A stretch of DNA of 64,000 nucleotides from Symbiodinium natans (GCA_905221605.1 CAJNDS010002001.1:861001-925000); one strand, 5' to 3'; shown: positions 51,399 through 62,996, counted from the first letter of the stretch. Notes: generated by a model from the letters alone, not told the origin. Made by a program: numbers and translations.

Positions 51399-54080
51399 CA
51401 ATGCAGCACCAAAGGGGTCAAGCCTCGATGTCCCAAACCAGTCGACAGTCGACATAACACCCAAAACCCAAAGCTGAGGCTTGACCCCTTTGGTGCTGCA
51501 TTGCTTTGGGTTTTGGGTGTTATGTCGACTGGTTTGGGACATTGCATCGGTTTGCGGGTTTGGGTGTTGTGTCGACGGGTTTGGGACATTGAGGCTTGAC
51601 CCCTTTGGTGCGGCATTGCTTTGGGTTTTGGGTGTTATGTCGACTGGTTTGGGACATCGATGCATTGCTTTGCGGGTTTGGGTGTTGTGTCGACGGGTTT
51701 GGGACACTGAGGCTTGACCCCTTTGGTGCTGCATTGCTTTGGGTTTTGGGTGTTATGTCGACTGGTGTGGGACATCGAGGCTTGACCCCTTTGGTGTTGC
51801 ATTGCTTTGCGGGTTTGGGTGTTGTGTCGACGGGTTTGGGACACTGAGGCTTGACCCCCTTGGTGCTGCATTGCTTTGGGTTTTGGGTGTTATGTCGACT
51901 GGTTTGGGACATCGCTTGAACCCTTTGGTGTTGCATTGCTTTGCGGGTTTGGGTGTTGTGTCGACGGGTTTGGGACATTGAGGCTTGACCCCTTTGGTGC
52001 TGCATTGCTTTGGGTTTTGGGTGTTATGTCGACTGGTTTGGGACATCGATGCATTGCTTTGCGGGTTTGGGTGTTGTGTCGACGGGTTTGGGACATTGAG
52101 GCTTGACCCCTTTGGTGCTGCATTGCTTTGGGTTTGTGGTGTTATGTCGACTGGTTTGGGACATCGAGGCTTGACCCTTTGGTGTTGCATTGCTTTGCGG
52201 GCTTGGGTGTTGTGTCGACGGGTTTGGCACATTGAGGCTTGACCCCGTTGGTGCTGCATTGCTTTGGGTTTTGGGTGTCATGTCGACTGGTTTGGTACAT
52301 CGAGGCTTGACCCCTTTGGTGTTGCATTGCTTTGCGGGTTTGGGTGTTGTGTCGACGGGTTTGGGACATTGAGGCTTGACCCCTTTGGTGCTGCATTGCT
52401 TTGGGTTTTGGGTGGTTTGTCGACTGGTTTGGGACAGCATTGCTTTGCGGGTTTGGGTGTTGTGTCGACAGGTTTGGGACATTGAGGCTTGACCCGTTTG
52501 GTGCTGCTATGTCGACTGGTTTGGGACATCGAGGCTTGACCCCTTTGGTGTTGCATTGCTTTGCGGGTTTGGGTGTTGTGTCGACGGGTTTGGGACATTG
52601 AGGCTTGACCCCTTTGGTGCTGCATTGCTTTTGGTTTTGGGTGTTATGTCGACTGGTTTGGGACATCGCTTGACCCCTTCGGTGTTGCATTGCTTTGCGG
52701 GTTTGTGTGTTGTGTCGACGGGTTTGGGACATTGAGGCTTGATCCCTTTGGTGCTGCATTGCTTTGGGTTTTGGGTGTTATGTCGACTGGTTTGGGACAT
52801 CGAGGCTTGACCCCTTGGGTGCTGCATTGCTTTGCGGGTTTGGGTGTTGTGTCGACGGGTTTGGGACATTGAGGCTTGACCCCTTTGGTGCTGCATTGCT
52901 TTGCGGGTTTGGGTGTTGTGTCGACTGGTTTGGGACATCGAGGCTTGACCCCTTTGGTGCTGCATTGCTTTGCGGGTTTGGGTGTTGCGTCGACGGGTTT
53001 GGGACATTGAGGCTTGACCCCTTTGGTGCTGCATTGCTTTGGGTTTTGGGTGTTGTGTCGACGGGTTTGGGACATTGAGGCTTGACCCCTTTGGTGCTGC
53101 ATTGCTTTGGGTTTGGGGTGTTATGTCGACTGGTTTGGGACATCGAGGCTTGACGCCTTTGGTGCTGCATTGCTTTGGGTTTGGGGTGTTATGTCGACTG
53201 GTTTGGGACATCGAGGCTTGACCCCTTTGGTGCTGCATTGCTTTGAGGGTTTGGGTGTTGTGTCGACGGGTTTGGGACATTGAGGCTTGACCCCTTTGGT
53301 GCTGCATTGCTTTGGGTTTTGGGTGTTATGTCGACTGGTTTGGGACATCGAGGCTTGACCCCTTTGGTGCTGCATTGCTCTGGGGGTTTGGCTGTTGTGA
53401 AGAGTGGTTTGGGACATCGAGGCTTGACCCCTTTGGTGCTGCATTGCTTTGGGTTTTGGGTGTTATGTCGACTGGTTTGGGACATCGAGGCTTGACCAAT
53501 TTGGTGCTGCATTGAGGTTTGACCCCTTTGGTGCTGCATGCTTTGGGTTTTGGGTGTTATGTCGACTGGTTTGGGACATCGAGGCTTGACCCCTTTGGTG
53601 CTGCATTGCTCTGGGGGTTTGGCTGTTGTGAAGAGTGGTTTGGGACATCGAGGCTTGACCCCTTTGGTGCTGCCTTTGGGTTTTGGGTGTTCTGTCGACT
53701 GGTTTGCTGCAATGCTTTGGGTTTTGGGTGTTATGTCGACTGGTTTGGGACATCGAGGCTTGACCAATTTGGTGCTGCATTGAGGTTTGACCCCTTTGGT
53801 GCTGCATTGCTTTGGGTTTTGGGTGTTATGTCGACTGGTTTGGGACATCGAGGCTTGACCCCTTTGGTGCTGCATTGCTCTGGGGGTTTGGCTGTTGTGA
53901 AGAGTGGTTTGGGACATCGAGGCTTGACCCCTTTGGTGCTGCAATGCTTTGGGTTTTGGGTGTTATGTCGACTGGTTTGGGACATCGAGGCTTGGCCCCT
54001 TTGGTGCTGCAGTGCTCTGCGGGTTTGGGTGTTGTGTCGACGGGTTTGGGACATTGAGGCTTGACCCCTTTGGTGCTGTA
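51399..54080. repeat. 68-bp minisatellite, about 39 copies
   Basis: Two unit types of about 68 bp alternate. One contains GGGTTTTGGGTGTTATGTCG and CTGGTTTGGGACATCG. The other contains GCGGGTTTGGGTGTTGTGTCG and CGGGTTTGGGACATTG. Both share GGCTTGACCCCTTTGGTGCTG. A third variant (CTCTGGGGGTTTGGCTGTTG) appears at about 53380, 53605 and 53878. The first unit (51399-51472) is inverted relative to the rest. All long open frames here on both strands are repeat artefacts. Confidence 0.95.
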
Positions 54081-55163
54081 TTGTTCACCCCAACATCCTT
54101 CACCCCAACCTCAAGAAAAATTGCACAGGCTGGACCTTTAAATCTTTCCCGGAACCTGGTCCGCAGCGGATTGAGAGCCGCGACCAAGGCGTAGATCTTG
54201 TTCCGGGCGATGCCATAGAGTGCATCTTGGAGTAGCCTTATTCCCGTGAGAAAGGAGCTCTTGGTTGACCAAGTTGACCAAGTTGACCAAATTGACCCCC
54301 GACTCCATCGGCTCCCAACACGAGCTGCGCCGCGAGGACCTCAACCTTAACACCTCGAGCCTCACATGAATCATGTTTGCTCCAAAGGGGCTGTGTGTGT
54401 TGCGGGCACGGAGTTTACACACCCAGCAACTCTGCCAACATCATCAACATCTGTCACCAACAAGAACATGGGTAGATGCCTATGGCACGGAGCCCCGAGC
54501 CAGGAACCCACTGGCTTCGACCCCTACGTCCTGAACCCTAAACTTTGCAAAGCCTGCGAAAGTCTCCCGATCGTCATGGAGTTCATAAGTGCATTTGGGG
54601 ATTTCGCCTTCAAATGTTGCACCCAGGCTACACAGAGCGGTCGAGACGTGCCACCGATGCCTCTGGCGGAGGTTTTCCCAGAATGCTTGGGACTCGCAGA
54701 GGGATTTCGGGGTGCTTGAAACCTTGCAATCAAAGGTTGGGGGGCGGGGGGGGGCAGGTGGGGGGGCGGGGGGGGGGGGGGGGGGGTGGGGGGGGGGGGG
54801 GGGCGGCGGGGGTGGGGGGGGGGGGGCGGGGGGGGGGAGGAATTGTGAGGGGATGGAAGTTCTGGTGTGCAGGAGCGTTTCGGGGCCCGAGGTTTTGGAA
54901 CTGAGAAGGCGTCAACAGCTTAGACCTGCATCATTGAAAGCTTGTCAGGAGAGGCTTGGGACATCCGACTTTCAGGGGCATCCTTCGCCCATTGAGCTAT
55001 CCTCAGCTGGCCCCGATGCACTGCACGCTCGTTTTGGATCCATTCGGGGGGCATGGCAGAAGTCCCACTCCCCGAAAGTGTTTGCTTCAAGGTCCTAAGT
55101 CCTAAGCGTGAAACCTGCAGTGGCTGAATCATTTCGAAGCCCCCAGCAAACGTCGATGAAAAC
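54081..55163. other. No firm gene; short tandem and large G tract
   Basis: AAGTTGACC repeats four times at about 54262-54298. 54570-54715 is open in several frames on both strands. A G tract follows at 54738-54840. Confidence 0.35.
54738..54840. repeat. About 100-bp G tract
   Basis: Almost pure G on the plus strand, broken only by single C, T or A bases. High G-quadruplex potential; length is liable to sequencing error. Confidence 0.9.
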
Positions 55164-55243
55164 CTGCAACGGCCTCCGTGCTCTGGGCAGCAAGCGCCGA
55201 AGCCAACGCGCCTGCCACCGCCCCACGGGCTGTTGGGGGAAGC
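55164..55243 (-). CDS. Candidate internal exon, Ala-rich
   Basis: Minus strand, acceptor ATGCCCAG, donor GTTTTC. It encodes LPPTARGAVAGALASALAAQ then STEAVA. The low complexity makes this a weak call. Confidence 0.33.
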
Positions 55244-56290
55244 CTGGGCATCAGATGTCGATCAGTCGATGATTTAGGAGGCGCTTGCGGGTTCGGGTGG
55301 GGGAGGGGGGAGGGGGCGGGCCCCTGGAAGCTTCCGGGCGTTTGGGCTTTTCAGGTCTTCGGGTGTGGAATTTGAAGGCACATCAAGGTTCTGATCCCTG
55401 AGTTCGGAATCCGTGGTTTAGTTTCCTTCAGCTTCAGCCCGTTTCAGCCCACACCTCAAGTGTCCCAGGCAGCCCGGGCACAAGGCAGCCGATGCGGCGT
55501 TCAAGGCCTCTGGGAAGCTTCACAGAGCTTCGAGCAGACTCTGTGCCCTGATATGCCCCGATATTGCGGTCCGAGATCGAACCAAAACATCCAAAAACAA
55601 ACACCCAAACACCCAATCTCCCCAAGGCCAATCCCCAAACCTCCGGGCCGATCCGCGCCTCAAACAGGGGCAGCTTGACGAGATGCTCGGCAAGAGAAGT
55701 CCTCACGCTCTCCTCCCAGCACTTCTTCACCGCGGAGATCCGTGGGTTCCTAGAATCCTAGAACCAAGGGGCCCGGCACCTGTCCCAAAAGTTGATCCCA
55801 ACGATCTTTTGTCCAACGTTTGTGGATATTTGGATTGAGGCCTTTTGCGCGTTCTTGTCCAGTTTGCTAAGAACATTCGATTGAACTTGTGATCCTTGAG
55901 TACTGCAATGGTCCTTGGGCTTCAAAGCTGCGTGATTCAAGAGTGATGTTACGAGCGTCGCTCAAAATTCTGTACTGGAAATCCGAGGCTGGGCAGTTGA
56001 TTCCAGCTTCCAGATTCCTATGCTGGCAAAACCTTCACCGAAGGCCTCACAAACTTGACACCTACAACAGGTTTCCAAAGCCTGAACTCGACACCCCGCA
56101 CGAGCAAGACCCTCTTCAACCATTCACACTCTCACCTCCTAGCCTACATTTAAACTATGGCACAAAGACGAAAAGCCTCCTAAGAAACCTTGATTCCCTT
56201 AGCTCCGGGGCCTCGCATTGAGGCTCGGCCGCAGCTGAAAGTGCCGCCGCCACGACAGCTGCCACCGTGCCCTGCGAGGCTCCTCGGGTT
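55244..56290. other. No supported gene
   Basis: Unique DNA; open frames without borders. Confidence 0.4.
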
Positions 56291-56436
56291 CAGGGTATTA
56301 GGGTATTAGGGCATTAGGGTATCAAGGTATTAAGGTACTAGGGTATGAGGGTATTAGGGTTAAGGGTTTAGGGGTTTAGGGGTTTACGGGTTTAGGGTTT
56401 AGGGTTTAGGGTAGGGTTTAGGGTTTAGGGTTTAGA
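56291..56436. repeat. Telomere-like array grading from GGGTATTA to GGGTTTA
   Basis: The first half is eight to nine units of GGGTATTA and close variants (GGGCATTA, AGGTATTA, GGGTATGA). The second half is about ten GGGTTTA or GGGGTTTA units. The switch is at about 56360. Confidence 0.9.
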
Positions 56437-58229
56437 TGGTCGAGGTCTACTGGCCATTCGGTTCAAGAGCAAAGGCCTGCAATGCTCACGTTGACTTGCG
56501 TGATAGTGGACAATACTCGAAAACTCACAGAAAGGGCCAGCGGCCAGACGTTTCCAAAATGACTCAGGGCGTCGTGGCCTTAAGGCCTTACCTGTTTGGT
56601 GGCAAGGTTGTTCGAGCTGCGGGTCTGGGGAGGTGTTTAGATTGGGGCACCTCCATACTTGAGGTCGGGTCTTAGTTTGTCATGTCATAACATGTTCTTG
56701 ATAGTGAGGTTTGTTGTGATGTACTCTAAGATCTTCAAGAGAAGTATCATATAGTGTAGTGCAGCATGGCGTAGTACAGCATAGGCGAGCAGATAAAGAG
56801 AGCCCATATGCTGCCGCGGCTCCGTGGGAGGCCCCGCCAACTGCCCGGCTCACAGCGCCCAGGGCCATGTTTCCAGCGGTCTCTCAGTCTCTCGGCCCAA
56901 GACAGCTCTCTGCGGGCATACTGCCAAGTGCAAACCCTCTGCCAAGTGCAACACTCTGCTGGGCAAAGCTAAGACTGCTAAGTGAAGAATGCTGCTGTAT
57001 GGCAAGATGTCTGTTGACGGCTTTTGATGCAAGCACTCTGCACCTACCAGCTGGTCGGAGACTGGTGTAACAGCAGGCGCCAAGACATCAGATGGACTTT
57101 CGGAACTTGCCAAACGTCGCCCCTGCCGGAGGGCAAATGTTTCCTGGGCTCTCGGAGGCTGTTCGAAGGCTGTTCGGAGACTAGCCTCACAAGAACCCCC
57201 CACAAGAACCCCCAGGCCTACAGCCCAGGAACAGCGCCACCGGGTGCCAACGCCACTCGAAACCGACCTGGGACTGAGAGCTTCAAAGAAAACGGAGGGG
57301 CTCCTCGGCTTGGACTTTCTTTTGGAGTCTTCGATGTTTTCGAGGGCTTACAAGGCTAAGAGAGCTGGTCCTCTCGTTTCAGTCCGTGCTCTCAAAGGCA
57401 TCCCGAGGCCCGAAATCACAAGACCAGGCCCAAAAGGGGGGAAAGGGGGGAAAGGGGTCTTCGCTCGCATCCTTCAAGCCGTCCCCCACCCCCCCCCCCC
57501 CCCCGAACCAAAACTTCGCACACACACACACTCTGGACGCCGAGCGTGGTCGCCCGCGGCCGAACAAACCGAGAAGTACGCCTGAGAAGTGCTTATGGTG
57601 CTTGGATGTTGTAGGGCGTAATGAAAGGCTTGAAGTTAGTCGAGAGCGTTAAGCTGGGTTTAAGGTGCAGCATCTCCTCCAAGGAATCTTCACGACGTCC
57701 CGAGCCCCCAGTTTTAGAGTTTGCACTTGCTGGTGCCCAACAACGATGCAAACCATGCGAGATGCCATCAACCCCCTAAAATGCCATGAGCACATCTCAA
57801 AACCTTGAGGATGTCTTCCGCTGAACTACTGCACAAATAGTATCGCCCATTGCTTTTCCCGACATCCGGATTTTTGCTTAACCCTCGAAGCACTTGATGC
57901 TCCCCCCCAAGCCATCAAAGCCATCCAAAACACGATGTGCCAAACCTTAACTTTTTTTATGCACGGCGCCCAAGAGCTTCAAGAACCCTGCCGCGAGGAG
58001 CCCTCTTCCCTGCAGCCAGGTCCCCTAAGCACCCTGAGCCCCCCCACCCCCCTTCTCTGCGTAACCATCTATGTCTGTGTCTCCACCCCCCCCCCCCCCC
58101 CCGCCTTCCAAGCATCCTCCGCCGCTGCCGCGAAGGCGCCACGGGGCTGCGCCGAGGACTTGCAGGGCGCGCACGAGTTGGTCTTGCCAAGGTTTTGAGG
58201 AGTTTAGGTTTCCTTCGGGAGTCTCCGAA
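56437..58229. other. No supported gene; C-runs
   Basis: C runs at about 57490-57504 and 58086-58102, a CA run at about 57518-57531. A plus-strand Ala-rich frame at 58120-58195 (AAAAKAPRGCAEDLQGAHEL) lacks borders. Confidence 0.35.
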
Positions 58230-58405
58230 CTGTTACAATAATAAACATCAAAAAAAACTCAACATAGTTAAAGTGGTTGAATATTTTGCGCTGGTTGTAT
58301 ACCATTTACATAGGATCCATTGGCATTATTATGATATTATAACTTGTATTAATACTCATATTTGAACCAAAACCTACGCTTGATTATTTTGATTATTACT
58401 GATTA
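58230..58405. other. AT-rich island
   Basis: About 175 bp at roughly 70% A+T in otherwise GC-rich DNA, with many ATTATT and TAATAA words and no long open frame. Origin unknown. Confidence 0.6.
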
Positions 58406-58834
58406 TGGATCTAGTCGGAGCCCATCACCCTCCCATGCACCCTATGCCTGAAGGATCTCCGTCAGAAGCATCTCCGCTTTTCCAGGCGCCCAGGCGCTGG
58501 AGGGAAATACCTATGGCTGGCTGCGATGTCGGGCGGAGAACTGTAAGCCTTGAACGACGAAGCAGGATATGGGAATCGGACTTAGGATAGCTGTTTGGGG
58601 TGTTGTGGGTTTAGGGATATGTGTTCAGAGACGTTTGGTATCTAAAGCCCTTGGATGACACCAAGATGCGTGCGCGCAAGAAACCCTTCGGTTGCATCCC
58701 CTGCGCCCAGAGTCCAAAGCCTTCAGCAACAGAGCCACAGCAGACGCAAAAACACCATTTTAAAGCCCCTGGCCCCGAACAGCCCATATAACCCAACACC
58801 AAAAACAAGGCCAAAAAACCAACGAATCCCACAC

Positions 58835-58905
58835 CAGTGCCTGTAGAAGCTCGCAGAAGCGCTGGAGGAAGTCGGCCGCCTCGGCCGTCAGAATGAAGAA
58901 TGCTT
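58835..58905 (-). CDS. Candidate internal exon
   Basis: Minus strand, acceptor TTTTTTGACAG, donor GTGTGG (or GC donor after CTACAG). It encodes AFFILTAEAADFLQRFCELL then QAL. It has a good polypyrimidine tract. Confidence 0.4.
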
Positions 58906-59005
58906 CTGTCAAAAAACCGGAGCCTCGAATGCTCCCTGATAGCAGGCATTCTCCCCTGAACTCCTCTACATTGAAACTCCATGAGCCCCGAAGAATTTTC
59001 TGAGA

Positions 59006-59111
59006 GGGCGGATCTCGGGGCCCCGAGCCACGTCGCGTCGCCCGGCGCTGGCGGCGCCGCGGCGGAGCAGCGCAGTCAGGGGTGGCCACAGGGACTTGGA
59101 GGCCACCATGC
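59006..59111 (-). CDS. Candidate internal exon
   Basis: Minus strand, acceptor CTGCTGACAG. It encodes MVASKSLWPPLTALLRRGAA then SAGRRDVARGPEIRPL. The donor is uncertain (GTGGCT inside, or a non-GT donor later). Probably the same gene as 58835-58905, though phase is not settled. Confidence 0.35.
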
Positions 59112-59666
59112 CTGTCAGCAGAAGGGCGTTGAGGGAGCATCTCGAAAATATCCCGGGGTGGCTTTTAGGATCTTCAAGTGCGGGTTTACGGGTGCCTGCT
59201 TGAATCTGGGGCATGGTCCCCCTGGCAGCCCGGGGCACGACGCGCGACGGGAGCGAGGGGAGAGGGCGAACGCCAGGGATGTGGGGCGGGAAGCACCGGA
59301 CTCGGCGAGGGATGCGGGGGGAAGTGAGGGACCGAGTTAGTCATTCATGTTGGTGTAGGGCAGGCATGGTTGAGGGACAACCCCATGTGTTGCAACCATG
59401 CTTGTGCGACTGTTGCACCAGACAGCCCACATCCCTGAACCGCCGGGCCTGTGTTGAGGAAAGGACTGCGAACATTCCCGGATGTTAACCCTTTGATGAA
59501 ACACAACCCCAGGGGATTCAGGTAGACCGCGGGATCTCCGAGAGAGCTATTTTCCAAGCGACGATGTTGATGATTCTTAAGAGTCGGTGTGTAAGGTGAA
59601 GTCTTTGGGAACTCTGCTGTGAGATCGTAAACCCCGGCACGCCTTCCCAGCAGTCACTCTGCTCAC
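59112..59666. other. No supported gene
   Basis: Between two exon clusters. Nothing I can support. Confidence 0.4.
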
Positions 59667-59881
59667 CAGCCACGGCAAACTCTTTCACAAAGGCCTTGAC
59701 TAGCGCAGCAGCCAAGAGGTGCGACCGGTCGTGATCTGATATAACCAGTCAGCGAAACCTTTGGCCGGCTTCGGACTATTGACGCAACCAGCCTAGCCAT
59801 CAACGAATCATTTCGATACTCCCCTCTGCATGTCTCCTTCCGAAAATGGACAGCAAAGTCGCTAGCAGCCACCTTCGTGAC
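59667..59881 (-). CDS. Two adjacent exon candidates, unknown protein
   Basis: 59759-59881 (acceptor TTGTCTGTAG, donor GTTTCG) encodes VAASDFAVHFRKETCRGEYR then NDSLMARLVASIVRSRPK, phase 0 at both ends. 59667-59735 (acceptor GTTATATCAG, donor GTGAGC) encodes HDRSHLLAAALVKAFVKEFA. The gap between them is only 23 nt, too short for an ordinary intron, so they are alternatives or one is mis-bordered. No family recognised. Confidence 0.36.
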
Positions 59882-60254
59882 CTACAGACAATTTGCCAGC
59901 GCCGACTGACTGCGGCGTAGAAACACTTCGCTTCTGCCACTGGTTTACCTGGTCTGACATTCTCGCCAAGAAGCCTTTCCTTCCTGCCGATCCCATGTTG
60001 TGGGTGAAGCGGATTTACATTGCAGTATTCAGGAGCAACCAGGAGGGGTGCAGATCGGAGAGCGGGGTTTCAAAACTGGAGGCCTTTTCGACGATTTGGG
60101 GATCTTTTGCCACCGCCTTGGGTTCCAAGTTTCCACCATCCCGAAAACCAAACACTTCTGGAAACGGCTTTCAGTCACATGGAGCCCCGAGTGCCCAAGA
60201 TCCCGACTCACCCGAGGTTCTCGCCCCATAGCCTCGCGGCTGAGCCCCTCGCAG

Positions 60255-60328
60255 CTGCCGTTGTCGGAGGGATGGCTTCGTCTGCCATGACCTTGCCGCA
60301 GCGCATCGACGTGCTCGGGGCTCTGCTT
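60255..60328 (+). CDS. Candidate internal exon
   Basis: Plus strand, acceptor CCCCTCGCAG, donor GTGAGC. It encodes AVVGGMASSAMTLPQRIDVL then GALL. The minus strand is also open here (SPEHVDALRQGHGRRSHPSD), but with poorer borders. Confidence 0.34.
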
Positions 60329-61492
60329 GTGAGCTTCGGAAGGTTGACAGGGGCACACGCGTGGGCCCACACCACCGCAGCCTCTAGATGCGTTGAAGGC
60401 TTGATGACCCAGCTTCTGTGAACGAAGTGAGTCAGGGCCTTTAAAGCCTTTAGGGATGCGGGCCCTGCATCTGCATCGCGGCCGATCCCTACTTATCTCA
60501 CGGCCGGATGATATCGCATCTCCGAAAGGCCGTCAAAAAAAAACACGAACATTCCTCAAACCACCAAAATCCGAGCTCCTGAGCTCGGGCAATTGTACAA
60601 GCGCCGGGCATTCAGGGCAGCCGCGCGGTGAGAGGCGCCCGCCACATGCAACCTCAGCATCGGGCTGCGGTCAGTTTACCTTCGAGATTTTCAAAGGAGC
60701 TGTCTCGCAACAACTCAGAACCCTGAATCTCACACCTCTCGCACGCCCCCTGCTAGTTGTACGCCGGGCTTTAGTTGCCCCTACCTCAAGCCATTTCCTG
60801 GCACCTTAAAGCCTAGAGTAGCACAGCGCCACTCCGACAAACTTCCGACCAACAATCCAGATCCAAGACCTTGGGGCTTGATGTCTGAAACCCGTCAACA
60901 TAAGCCCTCGGTCCCCAAAACCCCTTCTTGATTCTTGACCCTCAATCCACAAAGTCTCATCTCACCCTCTTACTAGCCGAAACCCTAGGCTGTGCGCCCC
61001 GCCCGCTCACCGCGCAGTCCTTCCCCACAGCTTTGAACGTGCGCATCAAGCACTGAACCTGGGAAGAGCCCCAGATGAATTGAACACAGTGGGATTCCAG
61101 TTTTGAGGCTGAGCTTAAGCGCCTAGGGTTCGAGTTTGAAGAGATCTGAAGAGCCTTGGGAGTTGTATGCCAAGCTAAAGCTTTGCACACCCCGCTACTT
61201 TAGGCTTCGAGCCCCGAAGGTCTGAGGACACGGGCTTCACTTCAGGTGGGTCAAGACGGTGAAGCTGCACGAAAAGCTGAAACTCCTGCTACAAAAGCCA
61301 CTAAACATCAGCACAGCTTGGGTTGTATCGCCCCTCTCAGACAAAACCAATCCAGAAAGCCGGCTCTATTACTTGCCAAGACGCCGCCGCGCGGCGGATG
61401 GGCGCTGGCCTTTGGTTTTAGCTCTTAGACATGAAGCATGAAGGGTTTGTGGCCTCGGAATCAGGCCTGAATGCGAAAGCCCTCCCATCTGA
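60329..61492. other. No supported gene
   Basis: Unique DNA; nothing I can support. Confidence 0.4.
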
Positions 61493-61610
61493 CCACATGG
61501 GGGTTTCCGAAAATCGGGGTGCCCTTTTGGGGGGGGGTCTCTTTAAAGAGATTCTATTCTGTTTGGGGAAAAAAAGGGGACCCCTATACTTTTGGGGAAT
61601 ACCCACGTGG
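61493..61610. mobile_element. Short terminal-inverted-repeat element (MITE-like)
   Basis: A 118-bp unit with imperfect inverted ends of about 32 bp. The left end begins CCACATGGGGGTTTCCGAAA and the complement of the right end begins CCACGTGGGTATTCCCCAAA. The core has a G run and TCTTTAAAGA. Read as protein it gives GVSENRGALLGGG, a phrase I associate with a dispersed non-coding repeat in Symbiodiniaceae sequences. No transposase. Target duplication not identified. Confidence 0.6.
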
Positions 61611-62326
61611 CTGCTAAGGCCCTCAACACCCTCCTGACACCTCGCCGCTACACCCAGGCTTCCCGGCTGCTTCGAGGCCAAGCGAGGCCACACGGCACAT
61701 TGACTGCCGGCCTACCGGTCCAAGATTGCTTCTCGAATACGAAGCCCATTTTGTTCAGCAAGGTTTGATTTGAAGATGTTAGTAGCAGCTCCTATTGCGA
61801 GCCCGAGGTTTGGACAAGGATTGGGCCCGGGCGCGCTTTCAACCAAGCTATGAGAGAGTTCCGGCTGTCATCGGCACCTCGAAGAAAGGCTCCAGCTGGC
61901 TCGCTGCAAGAGAAGCGCCTTGCAACCCATCGGCTAAGCGGGGGAGAGGGGGGGGGATTTCGGGGTTTGGATGTTGAGGTGCGAGGGCTTCTATAATCTC
62001 ATCGGGAGCTCTCAATGCCCCCAGTACCTGGCCCGAAGCAGATCAGCGGCTTTTGGTGCTCGAACCTTCCATCATCTTCCATACGTGACCTCACGCATCT
62101 GGCCTTGCCCGCTGTCGTTCGGCGCGCTGCAAACGTGTACCTGCGGCCGTGCCCTCAGATGTGATCTCAAGACCCAACCACCTCAATATCCACCAGATCT
62201 CTTCTCAAACTGGATTGTTTTGGGTTCGCATCCAGAAATTTCGGCAAGAGCACGACGCCCTATAGCAGACAAAGTGGAACTGTAGCGTAACTCCCAAAGC
62301 ACCTTGCCGACACCCCTTTCGACAAC
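61611..62326. other. No supported gene
   Basis: Unique DNA downstream of the last exon of the next gene model. Confidence 0.4.
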
Positions 62327-62996
62327 TCCTGTCGGGCACCAGCTCCCCAAGTGCGCTTAGTGACGCCGCCAGGACGCGGGCGTAGCGATCCTGTCCTGGG
62401 TCTGGGGGGACGGTCAAACCCAAAGCCCAAAGCCTCCAGTCAGAACCTGACCGAAGGATGGTGGGGGGGTTCTCAGAAGCAGCGATTGGGTGCGTGGAGC
62501 TTACGGGAGCACAGTGGCGTTTGCTGCTTTGTTCTGCTGGAGATGAAGCCATATGTATGCTAGCGGGAGCCCTTCGAACATGTCGACTTCGGCCAAATCA
62601 CTGGCTATCTGATGAGTCATGCGTGAAGCCAGTGCGCAATCCCTTTCACTTTCGCTAATGCAGGCCTTTCAGCCAAGCAGCCCTCCACAATACCACGAAA
62701 AGAGAACAACGATCGCTGATTATCCACAACATACTCCAACAAAAACATCTTCCGCTCCCCTTTTCCTCTTTTCAGCTGCTTCGTGTGGCAGGTTTGGGCC
62801 CACTCACTTCTTCAGCGCTTGCACCGCGTTGCCAAAGCATGGAGCATAGACCTCGTGCTTGATCTTTGCAAGCTCGCTCCCGCCGCCCAGGATAGAGTGA
62901 AGCTCACCATGGCGCTCTTCCGCGCCTTTTCCCATTACGGGAACCAGGGGGTAGCCCTCGTCGAAGGAACCCCGAACCCCTCCGACCACACGGGTC
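62327..62996 (-). CDS. Two-exon partial gene, unknown protein
   Basis: Exon 1 is 62908-62996 (acceptor AAGCCCAG, donor GTGAGC), encoding RVVGGVRGSFDEGYPLVPVM then GKGAEERH. Exon 2 is 62327-62395 (acceptor CAGACCCAG, donor GTTGTC), encoding QDRYARVLAASLSALGELVP then DR. Exon 1 leaves one base and exon 2 supplies two, so phase agrees across a 512-nt intron. The plus strand is also open over exon 1, but its borders are poorer. No family assigned. Confidence 0.43.

Noticed and set aside
52507-53307. 266-codon minus-strand open frame (and many similar) in the 68-bp minisatellite
   Set aside because: It is a pure tandem-repeat translation with rotating frames, equally open in other frames and on the other strand. 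No gene signals.
51399-54080. CRISPR-like array
   Set aside because: Units are contiguous with no unique spacers, and the genome is eukaryotic.
54589-55098. 169-aa plus-strand glycine-rich protein
   Set aside because: The glycine stretch is the translation of the G tract at 54738-54840, and flanking parts lack borders.
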